Shown here piece by piece: positions 17,721 through 26,511 of a stretch of DNA of 64,000 bases (position 1 is the stretch's first letter; every line of letters starts with the position of its first letter). The stretch lies in contig NZ_JBBMQQ010000003.1 of NCBI RefSeq assembly GCF_038900095.1, forward strand, positions 310,001-374,000, given 5' to 3'. Made by a program: the position numbers and the translations under genes. Under the pieces are notes generated by a model. That model was given only the letters and a program-made list of their open reading frames with translations, made no database searches and was not told where the DNA came from. The stretch is from Hoeflea sp038900095 (GTDB lineage: Bacteria; Pseudomonadota; Alphaproteobacteria; Rhizobiales; Rhizobiaceae).

Positions 17721-18868
17721 GCGCGCCGGCTTCGACCAATCCCCAGGCCTATGACGCCGAGGGCCGGCCCAAGGGCTGGCTGTCGCCGACCAACAAGCGG
17801 CGCTGGGCCAATTTCAAGGCCAACCGGCGCGGCTACTGGTCGTTGTGGCTGTTCCTGTTCCTGTTCATTGCCAGCCTGCTGGCCGAGTTCATCGCCAATG
17901 ACCGGCCGATCCTGGCGTCCTACAAGGGCGAGATCCTCTATCCGGTGCTGATTGACTATCCGGAGGAGAAATTCGGCGGGTTCCTGGCGCGCACCGATTA
18001 CCGCGATCCGTTCATCCAGGACGAGATCGAGGCCAATGGCTGGATGATCTGGCCGCCGATCCGCTATTCCTACACCACCGCCAATTCCTACATCCCGCAT
18101 TCGGCACCGACGGCACCTTTCTGGCTGCTGGACGAAGGGGTCGCGTGCTCCGCCTATCCGCTCAAGGACGAGGACCCCGGCTGCACGCTTGGCAACATGA
18201 ACTGGCTCGGGACCGACGATCAGGCACGTGACGTCACCGCGCGGATGATCTACGGCTTCCGCATCTCGGTGCTGTTCGGGCTGACGCTGACGATCTTCTC
18301 GGCGCTGATCGGTATCGCCGCAGGCGCGGTCCAGGGCTATTTCGGCGGCTGGACGGATCTTTTGATGCAGCGCTTTATCGAAATCTGGTCGTCGATGCCG
18401 GTGCTCTACATCCTGCTGATCATTGCCGCGGTGCTACCGCCGGGGTTCTGGATCCTGCTCGGGATCATGCTTTTGTTCTCGTGGGTGTCGTTTGTCGGCA
18501 TCGTGCGGGCCGAATTCCTGCGCGCCCGCAATTTCGAGTATGTCAACGCGGCCCGGGCGCTGGGCGTCGGCAATGGCACCATCATGTTCCGGCACCTGCT
18601 GCCCAATGCCATGGTGGCGACGCTGACCTTCCTGCCGTTCATCCTGTCGGGCTCGATCACCACGCTGACCTCGCTCGATTTTCTCGGCTTCGGCCTGCCG
18701 CCCGGCTCGGCCTCGCTGGGGGAGCTGATCGCGCAGGGCAAACGCAACCTGCAGGCGCCGTGGCTGGGGCTGACCGCGTTTTTCACCATCTCGATCATGC
18801 TGTCGCTGCTGATCTTCATCGGCGAAGCGACACGCGACGCCTTCGATCCGCGAAAGACATTTCGATGA
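17717..18868 (+). CDS. Peptide ABC transporter permease (YejE type)
   Basis: 383 residues, the second permease of the system. It begins with a cytoplasmic segment (PTNKRRWANFKANRRGYWSLW) before the first span, as in YejE. A large periplasmic insertion lies between spans 1 and 2 (about residues 70-160), and the EAA loop reads VNAARALGVGNGTIMFRHLLPNA. Four-base overlaps (ATGA) with both the preceding permease and the following ATPase gene. Confidence 0.93.
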   Translation: MSAPASTNPQAYDAEGRPKGWLSPTNKRRWANFKANRRGYWSLWLFLFLFIASLLAEFIANDRPILASYKGEILYPVLIDYPEEKFGGFLARTDYRDPFIQDEIEANGWMIWPPIRYSYTTANSYIPHSAPTAPFWLLDEGVACSAYPLKDEDPGCTLGNMNWLGTDDQARDVTARMIYGFRISVLFGLTLTIFSALIGIAAGAVQGYFGGWTDLLMQRFIEIWSSMPVLYILLIIAAVLPPGFWILLGIMLLFSWVSFVGIVRAEFLRARNFEYVNAARALGVGNGTIMFRHLLPNAMVATLTFLPFILSGSITTLTSLDFLGFGLPPGSASLGELIAQGKRNLQAPWLGLTAFFTISIMLSLLIFIGEATRDAFDPRKTFR

Positions 18869-20517
18869 GTGGCGCAAAGACAGACAAACCGGGCGAAGCG
18901 CTGCTGTCGGTGCAGGATCTTTCGGTGGCCTTCCACCAGTCCGGCGAAAGCCAGACCGCCGTCGATCACATCTCGTTTGACATCAAGCGCGGCGAAACGG
19001 TGGCGCTGGTGGGCGAATCCGGGTCCGGCAAATCGGTCTCGGCGCTGTCGGTGCTGCGGCTGCTGCCTTACCCCGCCGCGAGCCATCCCTCGGGCAAGAT
19101 CCTGTTCAAGGGGCAGGATCTGCTCTCGGCGCCCGAGCCGCAGATCCGCGATGTGCGCGGCAACGACATCACCATGATCTTCCAGGAGCCGATGACCTCG
19201 CTCAATCCGCTGCAGACAGTGGAAAAGCAGATCTCGGAGATCCTGCATCTGCACCAGCCGATCAAGCCGGATGAAGCACGCCGGCAGGTGCTGGGCCTGC
19301 TCGACCAGGTCGGCATCCGGGATCCGGAGAAACGTCTGGCATCCTATCCGCACCAGCTGTCCGGCGGGCAGCGGCAGCGGGTGATGATCGCCATGGCGCT
19401 GGCCAACCGTCCGGAACTGCTGATCGCCGACGAACCTACAACGGCGCTCGATGTCACGGTCCAGGCGCAGATTCTCGAATTGCTGCGCAACCTGAAGACC
19501 GAACACGGCATGGCGATGCTGTTCATCACCCATGATCTCGGCATCGTTCGCAAATTCGCCGACCGGGTCTGCGTGATGACGGACGGCAAGATCGTCGAAA
19601 CCGGCCCGACCGCCGAGATCTTCGCCAATCCGCAGCATGCCTACACCAAGCATCTGCTGGCCGCCGAGCCCAAGGGTGAGCCGCCCAAGCGCAATGAAGC
19701 CGCTCCCGAAGTGATGCGCGCGCGCGACATCAAGGTCTGGTTTCCGGTCAAGCAGGGCTTTCTCCGGCGCACGGTCGACCACATCAAGGCCGTGGACGGG
19801 CTGTCCCTGTCCCTCAAGGCCGGCCAGACACTCGGCGTTGTCGGCGAATCGGGATCGGGGAAAACGACGCTCGGGCTGGCGCTGATGCGGCTGATCCGCA
19901 GCGAAGGCGAGATCTATTTCAACGAGCTGCCGCTGCATGAACGGTCGTTCAAGCAGATGCGGTCGCTCAGGAGCTCCATGCAGGTGGTCTTTCAGGACCC
20001 GTTCGGATCGCTGAGCCCGCGCATGTCGATTGCCGATATCGTCGGCGAAGGCCTGGCGATTCATGCCCGCGACCTTTCCGCCAGGGACCGCGACCAGCGC
20101 GTTGCCGAGGCTCTGGAAGAAGTGGGGCTCGATGCATCCACCCGCTGGCGCTACCCGCATGAATTCTCCGGCGGCCAGCGCCAGCGCATCGCGATTGCGC
20201 GGGCCATGGTGCTCAAACCGCGTTTCGTCATGCTGGACGAACCGACCTCGGCGCTCGACATGAGCGTTCAGGCGCAGGTGGTGGACCTGCTGCGGGATTT
20301 GCAGAAGCGACATGATCTGGCCTATCTGTTCATCAGCCATGACCTCAAGGTGGTGCGGGCGCTGGCCAATGACGTGATCGTCATGCGGGCGGGCAAGGTG
20401 GTCGAGCAGGGCACCGCCGACAAGATTTTCGATCATCCCGAAACCGACTACACCAAGGCACTGATGGCGGCGGCATTCAATCTGGAAGCCGCGGACAGCG
20501 CCGTGGTCAGCGAATAG
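18865..20517 (+). CDS. Peptide ABC transporter ATP-binding protein, two fused domains (YejF type)
   Basis: 550 residues with two complete ABC ATPase domains in one chain. Domain 1: Walker A GESGSGKS near 47-54, signature LSGGQRQRVMIAMAL. Domain 2: Walker A GESGSGKT near 326-333, signature FSGGQRQRIAIARAM, and LDEPTSALD. Both end with the oligopeptide-type C-terminal segments (DHPETDYTKALMAA). The start is the ATG at 18865, overlapping the YejE-type stop; the open frame upstream of it is only a shadow of the permease gene. Confidence 0.94.
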   Translation: MSGAKTDKPGEALLSVQDLSVAFHQSGESQTAVDHISFDIKRGETVALVGESGSGKSVSALSVLRLLPYPAASHPSGKILFKGQDLLSAPEPQIRDVRGNDITMIFQEPMTSLNPLQTVEKQISEILHLHQPIKPDEARRQVLGLLDQVGIRDPEKRLASYPHQLSGGQRQRVMIAMALANRPELLIADEPTTALDVTVQAQILELLRNLKTEHGMAMLFITHDLGIVRKFADRVCVMTDGKIVETGPTAEIFANPQHAYTKHLLAAEPKGEPPKRNEAAPEVMRARDIKVWFPVKQGFLRRTVDHIKAVDGLSLSLKAGQTLGVVGESGSGKTTLGLALMRLIRSEGEIYFNELPLHERSFKQMRSLRSSMQVVFQDPFGSLSPRMSIADIVGEGLAIHARDLSARDRDQRVAEALEEVGLDASTRWRYPHEFSGGQRQRIAIARAMVLKPRFVMLDEPTSALDMSVQAQVVDLLRDLQKRHDLAYLFISHDLKVVRALANDVIVMRAGKVVEQGTADKIFDHPETDYTKALMAAAFNLEAADSAVVSE

Positions 20518-20525
20518 GCAAGTTC

Positions 20526-21491
20526 ATGACACACCGTAATGGCAAGGGACGCGTGCTGCTTGCGCTGACCGGCTGGGAACCGCAGGTCTGGGTCGACGAG
20601 CTCAGCAAGGCGGCGCCTGACCGTCCGGTGGTGCTGGAGCCGAATGGCGAGACCGATCCCGACATCGATTACGCGATCGTCTGGAAACAGCCAGCCGGAT
20701 TGCTGTCGAAACTGCCGAACCTGAAGGCCATTTTCTCTCTCGGCGCGGGTGTAGATCATGTCTTTGCCGATACCAGCCTGCCCGACGTGCCGATCGTGCG
20801 CGTGGTGTCGCCGGACCTGACCACAAGGATGAGCGAATACGTGGTCTGGCAAGTGCTTGACCACCACCGCCTGGGTCTGCGCTACCGGGCACAACAGGCG
20901 AACCGGGTGTGGGAAGAAGACAAGAACCAGAAAGCCGCCGGCGTGATCACAGTCGGGATCATGGGACTGGGCGAACTGGGGCGCGACGCCGCTGCCAAGC
21001 TCCGCGTCATGGGCTTTAACGTGACCGGCTGGTCGCGGACGGCCAAGCAGGTTGAAGGGGTCACCTGCCATGCGGGAGAGGACGGGCTCGATCCGTTCCT
21101 GGCCTCGGCAGACATCTTCGTGGTGCTGCTGCCGCTGACACCTGAAACCCGCGAAATCCTCAACCGGGATCTGTTCCTGAGGATGAAAAAGCGCGGACCA
21201 CTGGGCGCGCCGGTGCTGATCAATGCCGGGCGCGGAGGATTGCAGAACGAGGCCGATATTCTCGCCGCACTGGACGAGGGGCTGCTTTCGGCAGTGAGCC
21301 TTGACGTGTTCCAGCAGGAGCCGCTTGATCCGGCGAGCCCGTTCTGGGCCCACCCCAAGGTGACGCTGACGCCGCATGCAGCGGCGGCCTCGATGCCGAC
21401 TTCGCTGATAGAGCCGATGGCCCGGCAGATGGATGCCTTTGAACGCGGCGAACCGCTGGTCAACCTGGTTGATCGCAAGGCGGGATATTAA
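20526..21491 (+). CDS. Glyoxylate/hydroxypyruvate reductase A-like D-2-hydroxyacid dehydrogenase
   Basis: 321 residues of the NAD(P)-dependent D-isomer 2-hydroxyacid dehydrogenase family, closest in pattern to GhrA. The Rossmann motif GIMGLGELGRDAA is followed by the catalytic Arg in LINAGRGG, Glu in the FQQEPLDPASPFW region, and His in LTPHAAAAS. It reduces glyoxylate or hydroxypyruvate in the cytoplasm. It begins 8 bp after the YejF-type gene and is probably co-transcribed with it; the reason for this linkage is not clear from sequence. It converges on the NlpC/P60 gene. Confidence 0.9.
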   Translation: MTHRNGKGRVLLALTGWEPQVWVDELSKAAPDRPVVLEPNGETDPDIDYAIVWKQPAGLLSKLPNLKAIFSLGAGVDHVFADTSLPDVPIVRVVSPDLTTRMSEYVVWQVLDHHRLGLRYRAQQANRVWEEDKNQKAAGVITVGIMGLGELGRDAAAKLRVMGFNVTGWSRTAKQVEGVTCHAGEDGLDPFLASADIFVVLLPLTPETREILNRDLFLRMKKRGPLGAPVLINAGRGGLQNEADILAALDEGLLSAVSLDVFQQEPLDPASPFWAHPKVTLTPHAAAASMPTSLIEPMARQMDAFERGEPLVNLVDRKAGY

Positions 21492-21497
21492 GCCGGC

Positions 21498-22358
21498 TCA
21501 GGGCCGCCGGTAGATGGTCGGCAGGCCATAGAGCTTCGCAATCCGGTCGATGGCAGCCTGAAGCGGCTCGCGGGTGACATACATGGTTCCGCCCGATGCG
21601 TGGAGCAGCGTATCCGGGTCCTCGAGAAAGCCGACATGGCCTTTCCAGAACACCAGGTCGCCTCTTTGCAGGCCATCGCTTCCGGGATCGATGGCCCGGC
21701 CCAAACCGGCTGCCTGCTGATCGGAATCGCGCGGTGCGGATTTTCCGGTCATGGCCAGCGCCAGCTGCACCAGGCCCGAGCAATCAATACCGAAACCCGA
21801 CCGCCCGCCCCAGAGATAGGGCGTGTCGAGAAAGCGCGCGGCCACGGACACCGCATCCTCGGCCGAAACCTCGCCGAGCGGCCGCAGATGGGCGGCAATG
21901 ACGGCGGAACCATCCTCCAGAAGCGCGTAAGGGGTCGCCCGTGTTTCCGCCTCCCCCGTGACCCTGACCCGGCTGCCCATCGACAGCACCTTGAGATGGG
22001 GAAAGCGCAGGTCGGCCCCCGGATAGACGAAACTGCGCGGAACCGAGACGACGTGGGTTGCGGGGCCTGCACCCTGGCCGATGGCCTCCTCGCGCACATA
22101 ACCGACATAACCGTCCGCTGACAGCTGCACCCAGGCCCAGCCGTCAGAGATGTCGAACACGCTCACGGCTTCACCGTGCAGCGCCTGGGTATCGAGGCTG
22201 CATCGCGCGTCCGGCTTCGGGCGCACATCGGCAACCGGCACGATCACCTCGGCGGGCATGCCCTCGCTGTAGCGGTCGGCCGCGACCCTGTCGCGGAGGC
22301 GGATGTCGGCAAGATCCGGCCGGTAGGCATGGGTCCGGTGGTCAAGATCGTCACTCAT
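21498..22358 (-). CDS. NlpC/P60 family peptidoglycan endopeptidase
   Basis: 286 residues. Two SH3-like domains (about 35-95 and 100-165) precede a C-terminal NlpC/P60 cysteine peptidase with Cys193 (GIDCSGLVQLAL), His241 (KGHVGFLED) and a third polar residue near His253 (LLHASGG). The layout is like the dipeptidyl-peptidase VI group that cleaves gamma-D-Glu-diaminopimelate bonds. There is no signal peptide, which points to a cytoplasmic role in recycling of muropeptides. The start overlaps the stop of the MarR gene by 4 bp, and the M17 aminopeptidase gene lies just upstream. Confidence 0.9.
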   Translation of the reverse strand: MSDDLDHRTHAYRPDLADIRLRDRVAADRYSEGMPAEVIVPVADVRPKPDARCSLDTQALHGEAVSVFDISDGWAWVQLSADGYVGYVREEAIGQGAGPATHVVSVPRSFVYPGADLRFPHLKVLSMGSRVRVTGEAETRATPYALLEDGSAVIAAHLRPLGEVSAEDAVSVAARFLDTPYLWGGRSGFGIDCSGLVQLALAMTGKSAPRDSDQQAAGLGRAIDPGSDGLQRGDLVFWKGHVGFLEDPDTLLHASGGTMYVTREPLQAAIDRIAKLYGLPTIYRRP

Positions 22359-22723
22359 GTGTTTGCCCCCTCGGCAGAAGACAGCTTGCGGCCTTCAGCG
22401 ATGATGATATCGCCAAGCTTCTCGACAAAAAGCGCGCCCTCCACCGTCCGCTTGATGATGACATTGCGCCTGTCGCGCTCGTCGCGCACCCGGCGCACCA
22501 GCCCCATGTGTCCCATGGTGTCGAGCGCCCGGGTGATCACCGGCTTGGTCACGCCAAGCATGGCCGCAAGTCCCCGCACGGTGTGCGGCGGTGGCGCCAG
22601 GTAGATATGCAGCAGGATTGCAAGCTGCCTGATGGTGAGATCGGGCCCGATGACACGGACATGCTCAAGCGTGGCGGCGTGCCACAACCCGAGGGCGTCG
22701 GATGGCCGGAGATCGAGTGGCAT
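22355..22723 (-). CDS. MarR family winged-helix transcriptional regulator
   Basis: 122 residues. The winged-helix core is clear: LTIRQLAILLHIYLAPPPHTVRGLAAMLGVTKPVITRALDTM with the wing VRRVRDERDRRNVIIKRT. It is short for MarR, with reduced dimerisation helices at both ends. It overlaps the NlpC/P60 gene by 4 bp and follows the M17 aminopeptidase by 77 bp, so it may regulate these genes. The ligand is unknown. Confidence 0.85.
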   Translation of the reverse strand: MPLDLRPSDALGLWHAATLEHVRVIGPDLTIRQLAILLHIYLAPPPHTVRGLAAMLGVTKPVITRALDTMGHMGLVRRVRDERDRRNVIIKRTVEGALFVEKLGDIIIAEGRKLSSAEGANT

Positions 22724-22800
22724 GCGGGTCGCCTGTATCGTTTCGGTACCGATTTACACTGACCGAAACTTGAAGACCGCGCAAGTCAGCCGCTGCCGCC

Positions 22801-24195
22801 TCAGGCAGGGTGCCGTTTGCTGATCACGTCAAACAGGGCCCGGATTCCCTGGGCCTCGCCACCGATTGGCGCATATGGCCTGTCCTTCGGCGACCAGGCG
22901 AAGATATCGAAATGCGCCCATCTGGTTTCGGGGGTGACGAAGCGCTTGAGAAACAGCGCCGCGGTGATGGAACCGGCAAACCCGCCCGCCGGTGCATTTG
23001 TCAGATCGGCAATCCTGGCTTTGACGTCGGCTTCATAAGGCTTATAGAGCGGCATCCGCCAGAGCGGATCGACCACATTTGCCGACGCGGTGGAGATGTC
23101 GGAGGCCAGGGTCTCGTCGTCGGTGTAGAAGGGCGGCAGGTCGGGACCGAGCGCCACGCGCGCAGCGCCGGTCAGCGTGGCCATGTCGATCAGCAGGTCA
23201 GGCTTTTCCTCGCAGGCATAGGCCAGCGCATCGGCCAGCACCAGGCGGCCCTCGGCATCGGTGTTGTCGATCTGGACCGTCAGGCCCTTGCGGCTTGAAA
23301 GCACATCGCCGGGCCGGAAGGCGGATGCGGAGATCGAATTCTCGACCGCCGGAACCAGCACACGCAGATCCACCGACAGACCGGCGTCCATGATCATCAT
23401 CGCCAGCGCCATCACATTGGCGGCGCCGCCCATGTCCTTCTTCATGTTCAGCATCGAGTTGGCGGGCTTGATGTCGAGGCCACCGGTGTCGAAGCAGACG
23501 CCCTTGCCCACCAGCGTCAGCTTCAGCGCACCGGGCTTGCCCCAGCGCAACTCAAGCAGACGCGGCGCCTGGTCGGCCGCGCGGCCGACCGCATGGATCA
23601 TCGGGAACCCCTTGGCAATGAGGTCATCGCCGGCAACAACGCTGACATCGGCCTTGTAATGGCCGGCAAGGCCGCGGAAGGCCGCTTCCAGTGCATCGGG
23701 GCCCATGTCGTTGGCGGGTGTATTGACCAGATCGCGCGCCAGCCCGACAGCAGCCACGGTGCGCCTGATGGCATCGGAATCCGCATCCGCGGGAATGACC
23801 AGTCTCGGGCTGTCCGTGGCCGGTTTCCGGTAGGCCTCGTAACGGTAGGCGCCCATGCCGAAAGCCATCGCCATGACCGCGCCCGGGATCGGCGACGTCT
23901 CGATGTGCCAGTCGCCCTTTGGCAGGGCACGCGCCAGCTTGCCGCCGATGAAGGGGTGGCATTCGCCATTTTCGCCGAGGCCGAACAGCGCACCGGCAAG
24001 CTTGCCGTGGCGGTTTGGCGCCAGAAGTACCGCGCCTTCGGCTGCGTTGAAACCGGCGGCCTTGGCCCAGGCAAGCGCGGTCTTGTCGAAATGGCCGCGT
24101 TCGATATCGGCGCGCGAGACTGCCCAGACCGGCAATGTCTCTCCGGACATCGGCGCAAACGGGGATGAGCGGTCAATGTGGCTGTAGGGCGACAT
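22801..24195 (-). CDS. M17 family leucyl aminopeptidase
   Basis: 464 residues. The M17 metal-binding and catalytic motifs are present: VGKGVCFDTGGLDIKP (Lys and Asp ligands), the KKDMGGAA block, and the signature NTDAEGRLVLADAL. It removes N-terminal residues from peptides in the cytoplasm using two metal ions. GAGGAG just upstream of the ATG at 24195 supports the start. Gene order (this gene, MarR regulator, NlpC/P60 peptidase) suggests a shared role in degrading cell-wall or imported peptides. Confidence 0.93.
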   Translation of the reverse strand: MSPYSHIDRSSPFAPMSGETLPVWAVSRADIERGHFDKTALAWAKAAGFNAAEGAVLLAPNRHGKLAGALFGLGENGECHPFIGGKLARALPKGDWHIETSPIPGAVMAMAFGMGAYRYEAYRKPATDSPRLVIPADADSDAIRRTVAAVGLARDLVNTPANDMGPDALEAAFRGLAGHYKADVSVVAGDDLIAKGFPMIHAVGRAADQAPRLLELRWGKPGALKLTLVGKGVCFDTGGLDIKPANSMLNMKKDMGGAANVMALAMMIMDAGLSVDLRVLVPAVENSISASAFRPGDVLSSRKGLTVQIDNTDAEGRLVLADALAYACEEKPDLLIDMATLTGAARVALGPDLPPFYTDDETLASDISTASANVVDPLWRMPLYKPYEADVKARIADLTNAPAGGFAGSITAALFLKRFVTPETRWAHFDIFAWSPKDRPYAPIGGEAQGIRALFDVISKRHPA

Positions 24196-24241
24196 GGTTT
24201 CTCCTCTCGTTCTCCACTTCCGACGCGCGGAGAATCAGTCG

Positions 24242-24263
24242 TTAACTCTTGATTAGGGTTAAC
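24242..24263. promoter_or_regulatory. Candidate CtrA-type sites upstream of tadD
   Basis: TTAA-N7-TTAG (24242-24256) is followed by another TTAAC (24259-24263), in the 142-bp gap between the divergent aminopeptidase and tadD genes. The CtrA consensus in alphaproteobacteria is TTAA-N7-TTAA, so this is a one-mismatch match. Confidence 0.4.
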
Positions 24264-24337
24264 AGATTATTGCTGGTGCGAAGACTGTGGCGCCCCTTTC
24301 AGGACCGTCCGACGATCAATTTTCCGGGATCAGACCA

Positions 24338-25153
24338 ATGTCAGCGACCCATTCACGCTCCATCCTCTCGCGCCGCCTCCTGGGTGCCGCCTGCATCGCG
24401 GCGCTGAGCATCGCGCTCGCGGGATGCGCCTCCGACCGGCAGCTGACCACCGGCTCCATTCCATCGATGAACAAGCCGCTCGAGCGCATGAACGCGACCG
24501 AGCTGCATTCGGCAGCCGAAAGCATCGGCCGGGCCTACGACAAGAACCCCAAGGATGCGGCAATCGGGATGAAATACGCTTCGGTGCTGACCATGGGCGG
24601 CCGCTCGGAGCAGGCGCTTGCGGTGATGCAGCAGGTGGCCATCCACAATCCGACCGACCGGAACGTGCTTGCCGCCTACGGCAAGGCGCTTGCCGGAGCC
24701 GGCCAGTTCGACAAGGCGCTTGATGCGATCCAGCGCGCCCAGACGCCCGACCGGCCGGATTGGCAATTGCTGTCGGCGGAAGGCGCCATTCTCGATCAGA
24801 TGGGTGACCCGGCGTCCGCGCGGGCACGTTACCGCAAGGCGCTCGACATCCAGCCGAACGAACCGTCGATCCTGTCGAACCTGGGCATGTCCTATGTGCT
24901 GGAGGGTGACCTGAGAACCGCAGAGAGCTATCTCGCATCGGCCGTGCGGCAACCGGGCGCCGACAGCCGCGTCCGGCAGAATCTGGCACTGGTCGTCGGC
25001 CTGCAGGGCCGCTTCAAGGAAGCCGAAAAGATCGCCAGTACCGAACTCTCGGCCGAACAGGCCAGCGCCAACGTGACCTACCTACGCGCCATGCTGTCCC
25101 AGCAAAATGCCTGGAACAAGCTCAAGGATTCGGACCGCAAGAACACCAATTGA
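24338..25153 (+). CDS. tadD: Tad pilus assembly lipoprotein TadD (TPR protein)
   Basis: 271 residues. A signal peptide with lipobox LAGC places the lipidated Cys at residue 30. The rest is a run of tetratricopeptide repeats (for example KALDIQPNEPSILSNLGMSYVLEGDLRTAESYL). TadD is an outer-membrane lipoprotein needed for Flp pilus assembly, probably by helping secretin assembly. The start at 24338 (MSATHSRS) was preferred over an in-frame GTG at 24287 because it gives a proper lipoprotein signal. It converges on tadC, at the far end of the locus from the pilin. Confidence 0.92.
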   Translation: MSATHSRSILSRRLLGAACIAALSIALAGCASDRQLTTGSIPSMNKPLERMNATELHSAAESIGRAYDKNPKDAAIGMKYASVLTMGGRSEQALAVMQQVAIHNPTDRNVLAAYGKALAGAGQFDKALDAIQRAQTPDRPDWQLLSAEGAILDQMGDPASARARYRKALDIQPNEPSILSNLGMSYVLEGDLRTAESYLASAVRQPGADSRVRQNLALVVGLQGRFKEAEKIASTELSAEQASANVTYLRAMLSQQNAWNKLKDSDRKNTN

Positions 25154-25485
25154 TCCCGTCCGGGAACCCAATTGCGTGCATCAGGGTCCTCGGCTTTCGA
25201 GGGTCTTTCCCAAGAACTTGCGTCCTGAACCAAGCCATCACCTGACATAGCGATGCAGACACTCCAGCGAACCGGTTCCGGCTCGCTCCCCGGCGTGAGG
25301 GCGTGTGCGCCGCCCGTTCGAGCGGACTGGCCACGCGGGAGCAAAATACCGGCGGGATTGCGGGGTGCGGACCTGTGCCGCGCCTTGATTGCTTGAGGAA
25401 ACCTCTTGCCTGTTGGCAATTGAATGCCGCTGCCCCCGGGATCGGTCCGGGAAGCAGCGAAAGGCGACTTACCTTGGCTGTGCCC
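25154..25485. other. 332-bp region between convergent tadD and tadC
   Basis: No credible gene. A small hairpin, CCTCG-GCTTT-CGAGG at 25188-25202 followed by GTCTTTCC, may act as a weak terminator for tadD. Nothing else stands out. Confidence 0.4.
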
Positions 25486-26499
25486 TTACTGCGGCACACC
25501 GCCGGAGAAGTTGTCCATCACCTGGATGGCGGCAGGTCCGAGAATCACGCCGATCAGCACCGGGAGAAAGAACAGGATCATCGGCACTGTCAGTTTCGGC
25601 GGCAGTGCCGCGGCCTTCTTTTCGGCCTCGGTCATGCGCTGGTCGCGGCTTTCCTGGGCAAGCACGCGCAGGGCCTGGGCGATCGGGGTGCCGTAGCGCT
25701 CGGACTGGATCAACGCCTGGGTGACGGCTTTCACCGCATCCAGCCCGGTGCGGCTGCCCAGGTTCTCGAATGCCATCCGCCGGTCTTGGAGATAGGACAG
25801 TTCGGCGGTTGTGAGCACGAACTCTTCTGCCAGCGCCGTCGACTGGACGGCAATTTCCTCTGCAACGCGCTTCATCGCGGCTTCGATGGAAACACCCGAT
25901 TCCACGCAAATCAGCATCAGGTCAAGCGCATCAGGCCAGGCCAGCTTGATGGAAGCCTGGCGCTTGTTGGCCTGGTTGGAGACGAACATGTTCGGCGTGT
26001 AGAAACCGATATAGGCGCCGACGATACAGGCCAGAACACGGACCGTGAACGGCTTGTCGACCAGGTTTTCAAGCACGAAAACATAGACGATCGAAGCGAC
26101 AAGAAAGATGAACGGCAACACGAAACGCGCCAGCAGGAACATGTTGAGCGCGTTCTGTGTGCGGTAACCGGCTGCGCGCAACTTGGCCAGCGTGGCGCCG
26201 TCGGCGAGCGCATCCTTCAAATTGAGCTGTTCAACAATGCCGCGCACGGAGGCGTTGTCGCGGGCGCGCAGACCGGTGCTTTTCGATCCGCCGCGCGACT
26301 GCTCGGCATTGAGGCGGGCGCGTTCCCTGGCGCGGATTTCGTCGCGCTCGAGGGCGGCAGATTTCATCCGTGCATCGAGATCGCCGCGCTCGAAATACGG
26401 CGCCAGCACAGTGAACAGCGTGGCAAAGACCGCAATCGATATCAGGATCGGAACCAGGTAGGCCGGATCGGTCAGGGACGATACAAGATCGGATAGCAT
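25486..26499 (-). CDS. tadC: Tad pilus inner-membrane protein TadC
   Basis: 337 residues of the type II secretion GspF/TadC family. A first span near the N-terminus, a cytoplasmic region, two spans around 125-185, the GspF domain with CVESGVSIEAAMKRVAEE, and a last span near 310. Together with TadB it forms the inner-membrane platform worked by the CpaF ATPase. Last gene of the cpaB-C-D-E-F-tadB-tadC series, 12 bp after tadB. Confidence 0.94.
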   Translation of the reverse strand: MLSDLVSSLTDPAYLVPILISIAVFATLFTVLAPYFERGDLDARMKSAALERDEIRARERARLNAEQSRGGSKSTGLRARDNASVRGIVEQLNLKDALADGATLAKLRAAGYRTQNALNMFLLARFVLPFIFLVASIVYVFVLENLVDKPFTVRVLACIVGAYIGFYTPNMFVSNQANKRQASIKLAWPDALDLMLICVESGVSIEAAMKRVAEEIAVQSTALAEEFVLTTAELSYLQDRRMAFENLGSRTGLDAVKAVTQALIQSERYGTPIAQALRVLAQESRDQRMTEAEKKAAALPPKLTVPMILFFLPVLIGVILGPAAIQVMDNFSGGVPQ

Positions 26500-26511
26500 G
26501 GTTTTCGGCCC

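Noticed and set aside
18406..20436. 676-codon open frame on the minus strand
   Set aside because: Antisense to the YejE- and YejF-type genes, with His/Arg/Gln-rich composition typical of shadow frames.
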